This document shows positions 8,513 through 16,195 of a stretch of DNA of 24,023 nt, piece after piece. Both the position numbers and the translations under genes were made by a program. This DNA is from Bacteroides sp. CAG:709 (GTDB lineage: Bacteria > Bacteroidota > Bacteroidia > Bacteroidales > UBA932). How positions within the stretch are numbered: the stretch's first letter is position 1; every line of letters begins with the position of its first letter. The stretch is taken from NCBI GenBank assembly GCA_000434935.1, contig FR882174.1, positions 18,189 through 42,211 of the forward strand, in the 5' to 3' direction. A model generated the notes under the pieces. It saw only the letters and a list, made by a program, of their open reading frames with translations, ran no database searches and was not told where the DNA came from.

Positions 8513-8539
8513 CGTATATTAACCGTTAAGATTTGTCAT

Positions 8540-9892
8540 ATGCTATTGAGGGTTATCTTTGAGAATTTTTTCTCTTTCAAAGAACAGACGGAGTTTAATC
8601 TGTTTCCTAGCAGCCGTTCTCAGCAACTGCCGGGCCATATTGTACGTCAGGATCATACTAAGGTTGTCAGGTTGAGTGCAATATATGGTGCCAATGGTGC
8701 CGGGAAAAGCAATCTCATCAAGGCGATATCCATCCTGCGTGACATCGTGCATGACGGGACTGTTGAAAACATCTCTTCCAGTTTTTACAAAATTCCCTTC
8801 TTGCTAAATGAAGACACAAAGAACTCTCCTGTTTCAATAGCTGTCGAGTTCTATCATGATGGAGTCATATATTATTATACACTTTCCTTCGTCAGGGACT
8901 GCATAGTTAAAGAGGAACTGTACATTTCCAGGGAAAAAGATGACGAACTCGTCTTCTCCAGAAGCAATGAGAAGGGTATTCAGAAGATAGAATTCTACAA
9001 AGGATATCTGGAGCAGAACTCATCAAACGTAGTATTTGCCGATGCTCTTACGGATAAGATACTGGGAAAGACCGATCTGCTTCTTTCATTTATGGGCGAG
9101 AAATACCCTGAAGACATACAGGCAATATCAAAGGCCTATGACTGGCTCTTCAATAACATAACGATTGTCAAGCCTAACGGAATGAGCGGGATAACTGCAC
9201 ATCAGCTTGACAAGAATCCGGAAATGCTTCAACTTCTCAACAGACTCCTTCCTGAGATGAATACCGGCATATCCAAAATTGTAATCAGAACGACTATCCT
9301 TCAGGAGAATGACGACACTTTGTCCCCCAGCCTGCGCAGACGGATGCAGATAGCCAAGGAAACCCCAGGTGTGGCAATCCCCGCTGAAAACAGGTTCGAT
9401 TCACGCGTCTATGCGTCAGTTGTATATGAGCACGGAGAATGTCTTCTCAAAATGATGCAGCCTATACATGTTGACATCTCCGGGAATGATTGTCAGATGC
9501 CGCTGGAAAGTGAATCTGACGGAACAATAAGGATTATTGATTACATCCCGTTCATTTACAGCATCTTCATCGAGGATAAGACATATTTCATTGACGAGAT
9601 TGAGAGAAGTGTACATCCTGTAATGATTAAGGTAATCATATCCAAGATTTCTGAAAAGGAGTCCTGTCGGGGACAATTGATATTCACGACGCATGAGTCA
9701 TGCCTCCTTGATCAGAAGATATTGAGGGCAGATGAGATATGGCTTACTCAGAAGGATAGCAGTCAGGCAACGCAGATATACCCTCTGAGCGATTTTAATA
9801 TCCACAAGACTGCCAATATCGAACACGGATATTTAAATGGCCGCTACGGCGGAATACCTTTCCTCTCCAATTTGAAAGACCTAAACTGGTAG
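8540..9892 (+). CDS. AAA-family (AAA_15/OLD-like) ATPase of an AbiL/RloAB-type defence pair
   Basis: This 450-residue SMC/ABC-like ATPase starts MLLRVIFENFFSFKEQTEFN, the N-terminus typical of AAA_15/RloA proteins. Walker A is GANGAGKS (50-57). Walker B is in YFIDEIERSVHP at about residues 350-360, and the H-loop is in IFTTHES at about 380. With the RloB protein directly downstream it forms the two-gene arrangement of the lactococcal AbiL phage-abortive system and of RloA/RloB. In such systems the ATPase is thought to sense infection and release or activate a TOPRIM-like nuclease partner. An upstream TTG at 8483 lies within the promoter and was rejected. The gene is visibly A/T-richer than the tra genes, which suggests acquisition as cargo. 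Confidence 0.8.
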   Translation: MLLRVIFENFFSFKEQTEFNLFPSSRSQQLPGHIVRQDHTKVVRLSAIYGANGAGKSNLIKAISILRDIVHDGTVENISSSFYKIPFLLNEDTKNSPVSIAVEFYHDGVIYYYTLSFVRDCIVKEELYISREKDDELVFSRSNEKGIQKIEFYKGYLEQNSSNVVFADALTDKILGKTDLLLSFMGEKYPEDIQAISKAYDWLFNNITIVKPNGMSGITAHQLDKNPEMLQLLNRLLPEMNTGISKIVIRTTILQENDDTLSPSLRRRMQIAKETPGVAIPAENRFDSRVYASVVYEHGECLLKMMQPIHVDISGNDCQMPLESESDGTIRIIDYIPFIYSIFIEDKTYFIDEIERSVHPVMIKVIISKISEKESCRGQLIFTTHESCLLDQKILRADEIWLTQKDSSQATQIYPLSDFNIHKTANIEHGYLNGRYGGIPFLSNLKDLNW

Positions 9893-9930
9893 GTGCGACG
9901 ATTCAGCGAAGAAGAATATATGAGAAGGCT

Positions 9931-10566
9931 TTGCCTTCCAAGGATGCGCAGAAAATTTATGTGTTCTGCGAGGGTGATGACCGAGAAAAGAATTATTTCG
10001 ATTTCTTCAGTGGGTTGTCTTCCAATCTTGAAGTTATCGCTATCACACCATACAATCATAGGTCTTCTCCAAATAATCTGATGATGCGTGCTGAAGAATT
10101 GTTTGAAGGAGAGACACCGGTTTACACCCTTGATTACGATCAAAAAGATATCATCTGGTTTGTAGTTGATACTGACGAATGGGAAGAACAAGGCCTGATT
10201 AAACGTCTGCGTACATTCTGTGCAGAAAAGAATACCGGAAAGAATTACATCGCTTGGAATGTTGCGCAAAGTAATCCTTCCTTCGAGATATGGCTATATT
10301 ATCATATCTACGGGACCAAGCCAAATGATGAGGATGTCTCATCTTACACCTCGTTCAAGGAATATGTTAACAACAAGATCTCAGGAGGATTTGACAGCGG
10401 GCTTATGCCTATTTATATCGAGGACGCCATCCGAAACTCTAAGGCCAATTTCACGAGGAATGGAGACAGCCCTGCGAAGTATAGCACTGAGGCGTACCTT
10501 CTCGGTAATGATATCGTCAAATACGCCGGAAAAGACTTGCAATTAAAGAAAAGGCGACTGATCTAA
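9931..10566 (+). CDS. RloB-family (TOPRIM-like) effector of the AbiL/RloAB-type pair
   Basis: The RloB signature is clear: IYVFCEGDDREKNYFDFF near the N-terminus (catalytic-type Glu in CEG), IIWFVVDTDEW at about residues 72-82 (metal-binding Asp pair), and SNPSFEIWLYYH at about 115-126. These resemble the TOPRIM acidic residues, so it is probably the nuclease half of the pair. The first usual start codon is a TTG at 9931. However, the frame upstream back to about 9901 reads QRRRIYEKAL, a basic segment as in normal RloB N-termini. The real start may therefore be an unusual codon such as the ATT at 9901, or further upstream within the ATPase gene. It ends with a TAA at 10564-10566. Confidence 0.8.
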   Translation: MPSKDAQKIYVFCEGDDREKNYFDFFSGLSSNLEVIAITPYNHRSSPNNLMMRAEELFEGETPVYTLDYDQKDIIWFVVDTDEWEEQGLIKRLRTFCAEKNTGKNYIAWNVAQSNPSFEIWLYYHIYGTKPNDEDVSSYTSFKEYVNNKISGGFDSGLMPIYIEDAIRNSKANFTRNGDSPAKYSTEAYLLGNDIVKYAGKDLQLKKRRLI

Positions 10567-10582
10567 GAAAAACGGTTCGGCT

Positions 10583-10754
10583 CCAACATTCTTCGCTCAC
10601 TCTGCAAAGGTAGAGCATATCTTCTCGTTCAAAAGACCGGTTCAACAAAACCTAATATGCTGAAATGGCACACACTGCGTGCATCAATTTCAGCATATTT
10701 CTTTTTCACTCGCTAGCAATGCTCTTTTAAAGCATCGTAAGCATCTGCTGTTGG
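10583..10754 (+). promoter_or_regulatory. Candidate ssDNA promoter hairpin, copy 2 (upstream of ssb)
   Basis: The apical stem is AATATGCTGAAAT (10654-10666) with its exact complement at 10687-10699. The 20-nt loop begins GGCACAC and ends GCATCA. Lower pairings are AAAAGA (10631-10636) with TCTTTT (10700-10705), AGAGCAT (10612-10618) with ATGCTCT (10719-10725), and, beyond an unpaired patch, CCAACA (10583-10588) with TGTTGG (10749-10754). The minus strand of the left half carries TTTTG - 17 nt - TACCTTTG (10612-10605), a perfect -7 box lying mostly in the unpaired patch. The ssb ATG is 74 nt from the right arm of the apical stem. Confidence 0.65.
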
Positions 10755-10773
10755 ATGCGTAATCTATTATGTT

Positions 10774-11096
10774 ATGAAATCTAAATGTATTAACCGTGTC
10801 GAGCTTCGGGGAGCCGTCGGCACAGTACGGATTAACGAAACGGGAGAAGGACGGATTGCCCGGTTCTCCCTTGCCACCAATTACGTCTACAGGGCGTCCG
10901 ACGGGTGCCGGTCATCGAGACCACCTGGCACAGCTGCATCGCATTTGAGGGCGGGCACGTCAGCGGCCTTGACAGGATAGCGAAAGGAACGGCGGTCCAT
11001 CTGACGGGACGCATCAGATGCCGCAGGCTCGTGGACATCAACAACGCCGAGATTAATGCGACCGAAATTGTGGCGGACAGCCTTGAAGTGTTATGA
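10774..11096 (+). pseudogene. ssb: Single-stranded DNA-binding protein, one-base frameshift
   Basis: The first part (ATG at 10774) reads NRVELRGAVGTVRI ... IARFSLATNYVYRASDG, a typical SSB OB-fold start. It then leaves frame at about 10903-10906. The second part continues from 10905 one frame back (PVIETTWHSCIAFEG ... AKGTAVHLTGRIRCRRL ... NAEINATEIVADSLEVL) to a TGA at 11094-11096. Joined, they give a normal compact SSB of about 107 residues without a long acidic tail. The break is in a G run (ACGGGTGCC), where one missing G would restore the frame. It is either a real inactivation or a sequencing error. SSB would coat incoming ssDNA after conjugation. The downstream gene overlaps its stop. 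Confidence 0.8.
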
Positions 11097-11446
11097 GGGC
11101 GCTCGATTCAATCAGGAAGGACACCATCCTTCTGAGGAATGAGATCATCCGCCTCACCATGGGCGGATGGACTCTCGACCTGTCCGACAAGGTCTTCGGA
11201 TATGTGTTCAATCCATGCAGCGACTCGATACAGGAGATGGAGGTCAGACGGCTTGAGGTCATTGACGGCGACCTGTACGTCTTCATAACCTGCGACGGCG
11301 ACATGAACGACTATTCAAGGGACGAGGCCATGGAATACATGGCAAAGGAATCATACATTCCCGGCTGGTTCGTCATTGACGAAGGGTTCTACGGGCTTCA
11401 GCTGCCTACGCTCATTTCAATAGCGGAGGCATTGAAATGCAATTGA
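11093..11446 (+). CDS. Unrecognised small protein coupled to ssb
   Basis: This 117-residue protein (MRALDSIRKDTILLRNEIIR...) starts at an ATG overlapping the ssb TGA by four bases (ATGA), so it is probably translationally coupled. The N-terminal 20 residues look helical. The rest is mixed, acidic, and contains DGDLYVFITCDGDMNDYSRD and a well-formed end ISIAEALKCN. No signal peptide or membrane segment is seen. I do not recognise a family. Its place after ssb in a presumed leading region suggests a role in establishment in the recipient, by inference only. Confidence 0.75.
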   Translation: MRALDSIRKDTILLRNEIIRLTMGGWTLDLSDKVFGYVFNPCSDSIQEMEVRRLEVIDGDLYVFITCDGDMNDYSRDEAMEYMAKESYIPGWFVIDEGFYGLQLPTLISIAEALKCN

Positions 11447-11472
11447 TACGACAACCTGCAAATGAACTTGTT

Positions 11473-11670
11473 ATGGATAAGATAAATATAGGAGACACCA
11501 TCCTCATCGTCAGGATGGATGACGACGGAGGCAAGGACCTCCAGGCGAAAAGCTATGACGGAAGGACTGGTGTCGTTGAGTCCATCGACTCCCTTGGACA
11601 GATCCACGGCACCTGGGGCGGACTTTCAGTAATACCTAAAGTGGACAAATACATGAATTTATCCACTTGA
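11473..11670 (+). CDS. DUF4314-like small protein
   Basis: This 65-residue protein (MDKINIGDTILIVRMDDDGG ...) has the pattern GDTI-IVRM, GRTGVVESIDSLGQIHGTW and GGLSVIP, resembling DUF4314. That family has a small SH3-like beta barrel with an N-terminal GD-hydrophobic strand and a central LGQIH(G/V)xW strand. Its function is unknown. An in-frame ATG at 11437 would overlap the preceding gene by 10 bp and add MQLIRQPANELV. The 11473 start fits the domain boundary better. It is probably co-transcribed with ssb. Confidence 0.7.
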   Translation: MDKINIGDTILIVRMDDDGGKDLQAKSYDGRTGVVESIDSLGQIHGTWGGLSVIPKVDKYMNLST

Positions 11671-11729
11671 CAATTGTTATAGGTTTGGTATTTATGGCGA
11701 TGCAATGGAGAAAGTGACGGTTTAATAGA

Positions 11730-11758
11730 TTGTCTTTTGTGAATATTTTGTATTTTTG
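11730..11758 (+). promoter_or_regulatory. Promoter of the Septu-like operon
   Basis: TTG (11730-11732), 18 nt, then TATTTTTG (11751-11758) matches the Bacteroidetes consensus. The start would be near 11765, about 15 nt before the ATG at 11780. The surrounding sequence turns abruptly A/T-rich here, marking the left edge of the defence cassette. Confidence 0.7.
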
Positions 11759-11779
11759 CGATATAAATAATTGGTTTGA

Positions 11780-13099
11780 ATGAAAAGTCTAAAGCAGTTG
11801 TCTTTGAGAAATTTTCGTCTATTTGGCGAGGATGAACAAATATTGAAATTTAGCTCCGACAAAAATGTAACTATTCTTGTCGGGAATAATGGCAGTGGAA
11901 AATCGTCTATTCTGGATGCTATTGCGATTTCAATCAGCACGTTTACATCAAACTTCCCTGGACAGGCCATTAAGCAATACACTGATTCGGATATTCATAT
12001 TACTGAAAACGAGGAATATGGAGATTACCTGCAGGTTGAATCCCTATTTGATACGTATTACAATGGAGACATTGATATCTTAAGATACAGGCAGGGAAAG
12101 TCCAAGTCTCCAGAAGGGATCCTCAAAAATGTTAATTCCTATGCTGATTTATTGATGTCAAAAATCAATAATAAGGAAGAGTGTAATCTTCCTGTTGTTG
12201 CATATTATGGAACTGGACGAGGTCAAATAAAGGCACCTGAAAGAAAAAGGGATTTCAAGAAAGCGTTTACTCGATGGGATTCCTATACTGGTGCGCTTGA
12301 GGCCAGCGCTAATTTTAGGCAGTTCATTGAATGGTTCGATTTGATGGAGGACGAGGAACGAAGAGAGAGAGAAGACCATCGTGACTGGGATTACAAAAGC
12401 AAACCTCTTGAAACTGTAAGAAAAGCATTGTCTATTTTTGTTGGAGAAAAATTCTCAAATCCAAGAATGATGATTCATCCGCTGCGGTTTGTTATGGATG
12501 AAAGAGTGGGTGACGGCAAATACAGACAACTACGAATAGAACAAATGAGTGACGGCTACAAAATCGTGACGGCAATGGTGGCGGATATCGCCTCACGTAT
12601 GGCTGAGGCTAATCCTGACATGGAGAATCCTCTAATGTCTAACGGTATAGTCTTGATAGATGAGATTGATCTTCATCTTCATCCGAAGTGGCAGCGCACA
12701 ATTATAGGCAGTCTGTCTAAGACATTCCCAAATATACAGTTCATTGTTTCCACACACAGCCCGGTAATACTTTCTGGCGCCATGGACACTGCGCAAGTCA
12801 TAGTGTTGGGTGAGGATGGAATCGTTGATGCAGATGCAAAAGGATACGAAACTTATGATATAAGCCAACTTCTGTTGAGTGAATTATTTGGACTCCAAAG
12901 TTCCCGTTCTCCTCAATGGGATAATATATTGTCTGAGCAAAAATCATTACTTGAGAAGAATAACCGAACTTCAGATGAAGACTTGCGTCTCAAGGAACTT
13001 GACAAAGAACTTTCACGGCTGTCTTTTGGCGATTCCATTGAGCAACTGAAATCAAGAGACCTGCTTTATAAGATAGCGAAAAGTCTCAACATAGAGTAG
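11780..13099 (+). CDS. ptuA: PtuA-like ATPase of a Septu-type defence system
   Basis: This 439-residue ABC/SMC-like ATPase has a start typical of AAA_21/AAA_23 proteins (MKSLKQLSLRNFRLFGEDEQ). Walker A is GNNGSGKS (35-42), the signature-like QMSDGYK is at 255-261, Walker B is GIVLIDEIDLHLHP (289-302) and the H-loop is FIVSTHSP (321-328). The HNH gene 6 bp downstream makes the pair a Septu (PtuA/PtuB) system, in which the ATPase complexes with and restrains a nuclease that acts on phage infection. A poorly conserved charged insert lies at about 185-210 (LMEDEERREREDHRDWD). The gene is A/T-rich against its surroundings, has its own promoter, and appears intact. Confidence 0.88.
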   Translation: MKSLKQLSLRNFRLFGEDEQILKFSSDKNVTILVGNNGSGKSSILDAIAISISTFTSNFPGQAIKQYTDSDIHITENEEYGDYLQVESLFDTYYNGDIDILRYRQGKSKSPEGILKNVNSYADLLMSKINNKEECNLPVVAYYGTGRGQIKAPERKRDFKKAFTRWDSYTGALEASANFRQFIEWFDLMEDEERREREDHRDWDYKSKPLETVRKALSIFVGEKFSNPRMMIHPLRFVMDERVGDGKYRQLRIEQMSDGYKIVTAMVADIASRMAEANPDMENPLMSNGIVLIDEIDLHLHPKWQRTIIGSLSKTFPNIQFIVSTHSPVILSGAMDTAQVIVLGEDGIVDADAKGYETYDISQLLLSELFGLQSSRSPQWDNILSEQKSLLEKNNRTSDEDLRLKELDKELSRLSFGDSIEQLKSRDLLYKIAKSLNIE

Positions 13100-13105
13100 A
13101 GACAT

Positions 13106-13882
13106 ATGAATAAGATATCGAAAAGTACTCCAGTTCCAGATATACTTCTCACTAGAGGAGAAGAACTGAAGGCGAAACTGATAGAACAAGCGGATAACGG
13201 CGAGACGAATTTCTCATTCAGCAGTGAGGTTTATGCCGATTCGACAGTAAAAGATAGACTGAAGTCTGACCAACATAACAAATGTTCGTATTGCGAGCGT
13301 TACCTGAATGGGGATTTTGGAGACGTTGAGCACTTCAGACCGAAAAAAGCCTATCAGCAGTCTTTCGGTTCTGCAATGAATCGGCCTGGTTATTATTGGC
13401 TAGCATACAATTGGGATAACTTACTTCTGAGCTGCTCTGAATGCAATCGTTCTTTCAAGAAGAATCTTTTTCCATTGGAGGATGAACATAAAAGAGACGT
13501 TCCACATAGAAATGTAACGCAAGAGGTATCTTTGCTGATCAATCCCACATCTGAAGACCCAGGACGGTTTGTTTGCTTTGAAGAGCATATCGTTAAAGCA
13601 CGGGTAATTGACGGAGCGGAGAGTTCAAAAGGTAAAGCGACAATAGATATTCTCAAACTGAATGATCGTGCGGATTTGGTGGAGGCGAGGCGGAGAAAAT
13701 GGAATGAGTATCAAACGATAAAGAAATCTATCGCGGTGATTAGATCCATGCTTCATAACGTAAATATGAGTGATTATGCGGAAGATATGAGAGATGCTAT
13801 TTTGTCTCAACAGAGGTGTTTGGAAGAGATTTCATCGAATATGTCCGAGTTTACGGGCATGTTTAAACATCAAAAGGATTGA
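13106..13882 (+). CDS. ptuB: PtuB-like HNH nuclease (TIGR02646-type) of a Septu-type system
   Basis: This 258-residue HNH nuclease has zinc-binding CSYC (C60, C63), the catalytic-type VEHFRPKK (H76), and a second pair in LLLSCSEC (C110, C113) followed by N114 and the FKKNLFP segment. This is the pattern of the TIGR02646 proteins paired with PtuA and with some retron ATPases. It lies 6 bp after ptuA and is followed by a strong terminator, so the operon has two genes. The nuclease is presumed to cleave DNA when released by PtuA. All expected residues are present. No reverse transcriptase is nearby, so a retron is excluded. Confidence 0.87.
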   Translation: MNKISKSTPVPDILLTRGEELKAKLIEQADNGETNFSFSSEVYADSTVKDRLKSDQHNKCSYCERYLNGDFGDVEHFRPKKAYQQSFGSAMNRPGYYWLAYNWDNLLLSCSECNRSFKKNLFPLEDEHKRDVPHRNVTQEVSLLINPTSEDPGRFVCFEEHIVKARVIDGAESSKGKATIDILKLNDRADLVEARRRKWNEYQTIKKSIAVIRSMLHNVNMSDYAEDMRDAILSQQRCLEEISSNMSEFTGMFKHQKD

Positions 13883-13911
13883 AGAGTATAACATTATACT
13901 ATATTATAATT

Positions 13912-13947
13912 AGAGGGTGACTAAATAGTCGCTCTCTTTGTCTTTTT
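13912..13947 (+). terminator. Intrinsic terminator after ptuB
   Basis: A 12-bp stem (AGAGGGTGACTA with TAGTCGCTCTCT, two G-T wobbles) and a very small loop are followed by TTGTCTTTTT. It is 30 nt after the ptuB stop and closes the Septu operon. Confidence 0.8.
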
Positions 13948-14079
13948 GCGGTTTTATCAATGGGTTCTATGATAGAATTAAAATTCATGAATTATCTGAT
14001 AGGTATGTTGCATGTTTCCCGAGTCATCCTATAGGTGGACTTGATTTTTGCTTGTACTTATTTCTATTCCCGCTTCGTT

Positions 14080-14217
14080 GAATCCTTTCCGCAAAGTTAT
14101 GGCCGGTCCCTGTCCGCAAGGGCCGGCTTCGCCTTTCATGCGTCGGAACGGACACTGGCGCATCAGTTCCGACGCCACCCTTGCCTCTGTCCCGTCCATG
14201 CGGCAGCGTCAGGATTC
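14080..14217 (+). promoter_or_regulatory. Candidate ssDNA promoter hairpin, copy 3 (upstream of VWA operon)
   Basis: The apical stem is GCGTCGGAAC (14140-14149) with GTTCCGACGC (14166-14175), and the loop GGACACTGGCGCATCA holds both conserved ends. Below it CAAGGG (14117-14122) pairs with CCCTTG (14178-14183) and ATGG (14099-14102) with CCAT (14196-14199). An unpaired patch of 11-12 nt on each side follows, then GAATCCT (14080-14086) pairs with AGGATTC (14211-14217). The minus strand of the left half reads CCCTTG - 17 nt - TAACTTTG (14099-14092), a consensus promoter whose -7 lies in the unpaired patch. The next ATG (14253) is 77 nt from the apical stem. Confidence 0.65.
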
Positions 14218-14252
14218 CCCGACAAGGGAAGCCCAATAATCTTTTATCTATT

Positions 14253-14414
14253 ATGGAACTTTTGTCAGACATCGTCTACTGGGCACTCTATGCCTTCTTC
14301 TTCGGAGGCTGCATACGGATTCTTGGTGCGCAGCTCATCAGGGACACCATTGAACTAGCGAGGGATTTCCACGACGTGAACCGTGAAGGGACAGATGAGG
14401 AGGAGCAGGTATGA
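14253..14414 (+). CDS. Small membrane protein before the VWA gene
   Basis: This 53-residue ORF (MELLSDIVYWALYAFFFGGC ...) has one hydrophobic helix at about residues 5-25 and an acidic C-terminus (REGTDEEEQV). The ATG at 14253 is chosen because upstream in-frame codons (to 14181) fall within the hairpin leader. Its stop overlaps the VWA start by four bases (ATGA), so the two are translationally coupled. It may tether the VWA protein to the membrane. No family was recognised. Confidence 0.65.
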   Translation: MELLSDIVYWALYAFFFGGCIRILGAQLIRDTIELARDFHDVNREGTDEEEQV

Positions 14415-16195
14415 CAACCGAACAGAAAATCGAAGTTCTGGAGAAGGACATCCTCCAGAGGACCGGCCGGTATTTTACCAGTGTCAGGACAAACGGAAGG
14501 CTCGGACAGGAGGACGCATCTGCGTCAGGTGCGGTATACTCCGCCGCGATGCTTTCACCTAAGGACAGCGCAGACCTTCACAGGATGGCATACGGTCACG
14601 CAAGGGACATGATCGTTGCGATGAACACTCCGTTCAGGGTCAGGATCGCGCTTACTCCCAATGTCTCATGCACTGACGGCCGCGTCGTGAGCGTCGCTAC
14701 CGACATGTTCGACAATCCGGACTTGTCAGCCGCACAGAAGATAGACATCTTCACGGGGCTTGCCGTCCATGAAGGCAGTCATCTGCTTTATACGGACTTC
14801 AACATGATGTCCCGGTCCGGAAACCGTGTGGTGGCTGACCTCTTCAATATCATCGAGGACGAGCGAATAGAGATGCTCACCGGAGAAGAGCGCCCCGGAC
14901 TGGCGGGTTTCCTCGGATGCGCCAAATACTACTACTTTGACAGGCATTCTGCCAGGATGCGGAGCCGTTCCGGAATCATCGGACTGAGCCGTCCTGCCAG
15001 GCTCATGAACTCCATACTGGCAATGGTGCGCTATCCCAAGGCGCTTGACATGGACGACGCCCGTGAGTTCGCCGACACCCTTTACGATGTCCGGGAGGCT
15101 GTCCTTCCATTCCCGAAGTCCTGCCGGAACGTGCTGGATGCCGCCGAGCGCATATACGAACTGATAAAGGCTTTCTTCGAGAAGGAAAACAAGTCTGGGC
15201 ACAATCCGCAACAGGGCGGAAAGGCCGGCAGCTCTTTGGATTCTGACGTGGAGAAGGCATTGGAGAAGGTTCTTGAATCTCTTGAGAAAGATGTCATACA
15301 AGTTCCTTCAGACGGCAAGGCACCTTCACGGCTGGACAACCATCGCATGTCGACGGAGATAATGAAAGACGGAAATCGACTCGGCCGTGCCTTGGAAGGA
15401 GAAATTGAAATGGGCTCGACAGACAGGGTGAACATACACCGTCCGGATGCAGACAGGTCCCGTTATGAAGAGTCATTGTCAAGAGTCCGACGGTTCATAC
15501 CTGCGATGGCCACAGCATTGAGAGGCAACGGTACTGACAGGAGCCTTGACCTGCGCGGGCTGCGGAGCGGGCATCTGGATACCTGCAAGCTGGCTGAGGC
15601 GGTCCAGGGCGTCGAGAACATCTACCGTCAGGAGCGGACTGTCAGGGCTGACCGGATGGCCGTGTGCGTCCTCGTCGATGAGAGCGGTTCGATGGAGGGA
15701 GAGAAAATCGAGGCTGCAAGGGATACGGCAGTGCTCCTGAACGAGGCTATATCCGGCATAAGGAACGTGGAACTGTATATCTATGGTCACACGACGGAAA
15801 ACGGTCAGTTTGTCAAGCTCAATGTCTATAGGGAAGGAAAGCCACCGAAGGACAAGTATGTTCTTGGCAGCATTGACGCAGACTGGAGCAACATTGACTC
15901 GAAGTCCATCCGTGAGGCTGCGTCAAGGGTAAGGGCTCGGACACGGGAGAAGTGCCTCTTCTTCGTGGTCTCAGACGGCGCCCCATGCGAGCCTGCCGAG
16001 AACGTCAGGAAGGCGGTGAAGGAACTCTCCAGAGACGGGTTCTCCTTCGTGAGCATCGGCATCGACTTCGAATACGACCCTTCGGCGATGTATGACCACC
16101 ACGTCAGCATGACGGACATGTCAAGACTGGCTCCGGAACTGGGGAAGATGATCAAGAAAGCGATTATGGACAACTCAAAAAGACAATGGAAATGA
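14411..16195 (+). CDS. CobT-like protein: HExxH-type metallopeptidase region plus VWA domain
   Basis: This 594-residue protein has two recognisable parts. In the N-terminal third, LAVHEGSHLLYTDF places an HEGSH zinc-site motif at residues 120-124, followed by NIIEDERIE at 146-154, a plausible third ligand. After an acidic linker (about 255-330), the C-terminus is a VWA domain with the metal-ion-dependent adhesion site DESGS at 423-427, a YGHTTE segment near 458 and SDGAP near 520. The combination resembles CobT-like VWA partners of MoxR/CobS ATPases. Its ATPase is presumably the gene at 7440-8417. Together they would act as a metal-dependent remodelling chaperone or protease whose substrate is not evident. 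Confidence 0.82.
   Translation: MTTEQKIEVLEKDILQRTGRYFTSVRTNGRLGQEDASASGAVYSAAMLSPKDSADLHRMAYGHARDMIVAMNTPFRVRIALTPNVSCTDGRVVSVATDMFDNPDLSAAQKIDIFTGLAVHEGSHLLYTDFNMMSRSGNRVVADLFNIIEDERIEMLTGEERPGLAGFLGCAKYYYFDRHSARMRSRSGIIGLSRPARLMNSILAMVRYPKALDMDDAREFADTLYDVREAVLPFPKSCRNVLDAAERIYELIKAFFEKENKSGHNPQQGGKAGSSLDSDVEKALEKVLESLEKDVIQVPSDGKAPSRLDNHRMSTEIMKDGNRLGRALEGEIEMGSTDRVNIHRPDADRSRYEESLSRVRRFIPAMATALRGNGTDRSLDLRGLRSGHLDTCKLAEAVQGVENIYRQERTVRADRMAVCVLVDESGSMEGEKIEAARDTAVLLNEAISGIRNVELYIYGHTTENGQFVKLNVYREGKPPKDKYVLGSIDADWSNIDSKSIREAASRVRARTREKCLFFVVSDGAPCEPAENVRKAVKELSRDGFSFVSIGIDFEYDPSAMYDHHVSMTDMSRLAPELGKMIKKAIMDNSKRQWK

Noticed and set aside
10654..10706. Perfect stem followed by TCTTTTT, read as a simple terminator of the RloB gene
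   Set aside because: The stem and loop ends match three other elements that are not followed by T-runs, and the flanks continue to pair. It may still stop transcription as a side effect.
10890..10910. Programmed -1 frameshift producing a full SSB
   Set aside because: No X-XXY-YYZ slippery site or following pseudoknot is apparent. A lost G in a G run is simpler.
11780..13882. Retron with PtuA/PtuB-type effectors
   Set aside because: There is no reverse transcriptase and no msr/msd-like region next to the pair.
14092..14119. Ordinary minus-strand promoter giving an antisense RNA (also at 10605-10632 and 18269-18298)
   Set aside because: No minus-strand gene follows in copies 2 and 3. The consensus boxes recur with a conserved inverted repeat upstream of plus-strand genes. 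Kept as the main alternative to the ssDNA-promoter reading.
14024..14272. Minus-strand 82-codon ORF in the leader of the VWA operon
   Set aside because: It lies entirely over the hairpin element. Its composition (Arg, Gly, Pro) is that of noncoding G/C-rich sequence.
7440..16195. Cobalt chelatase (CobS/CobT) for vitamin B12 synthesis
   Set aside because: No CobN or other cobalamin gene is present, and the setting is a conjugative element.
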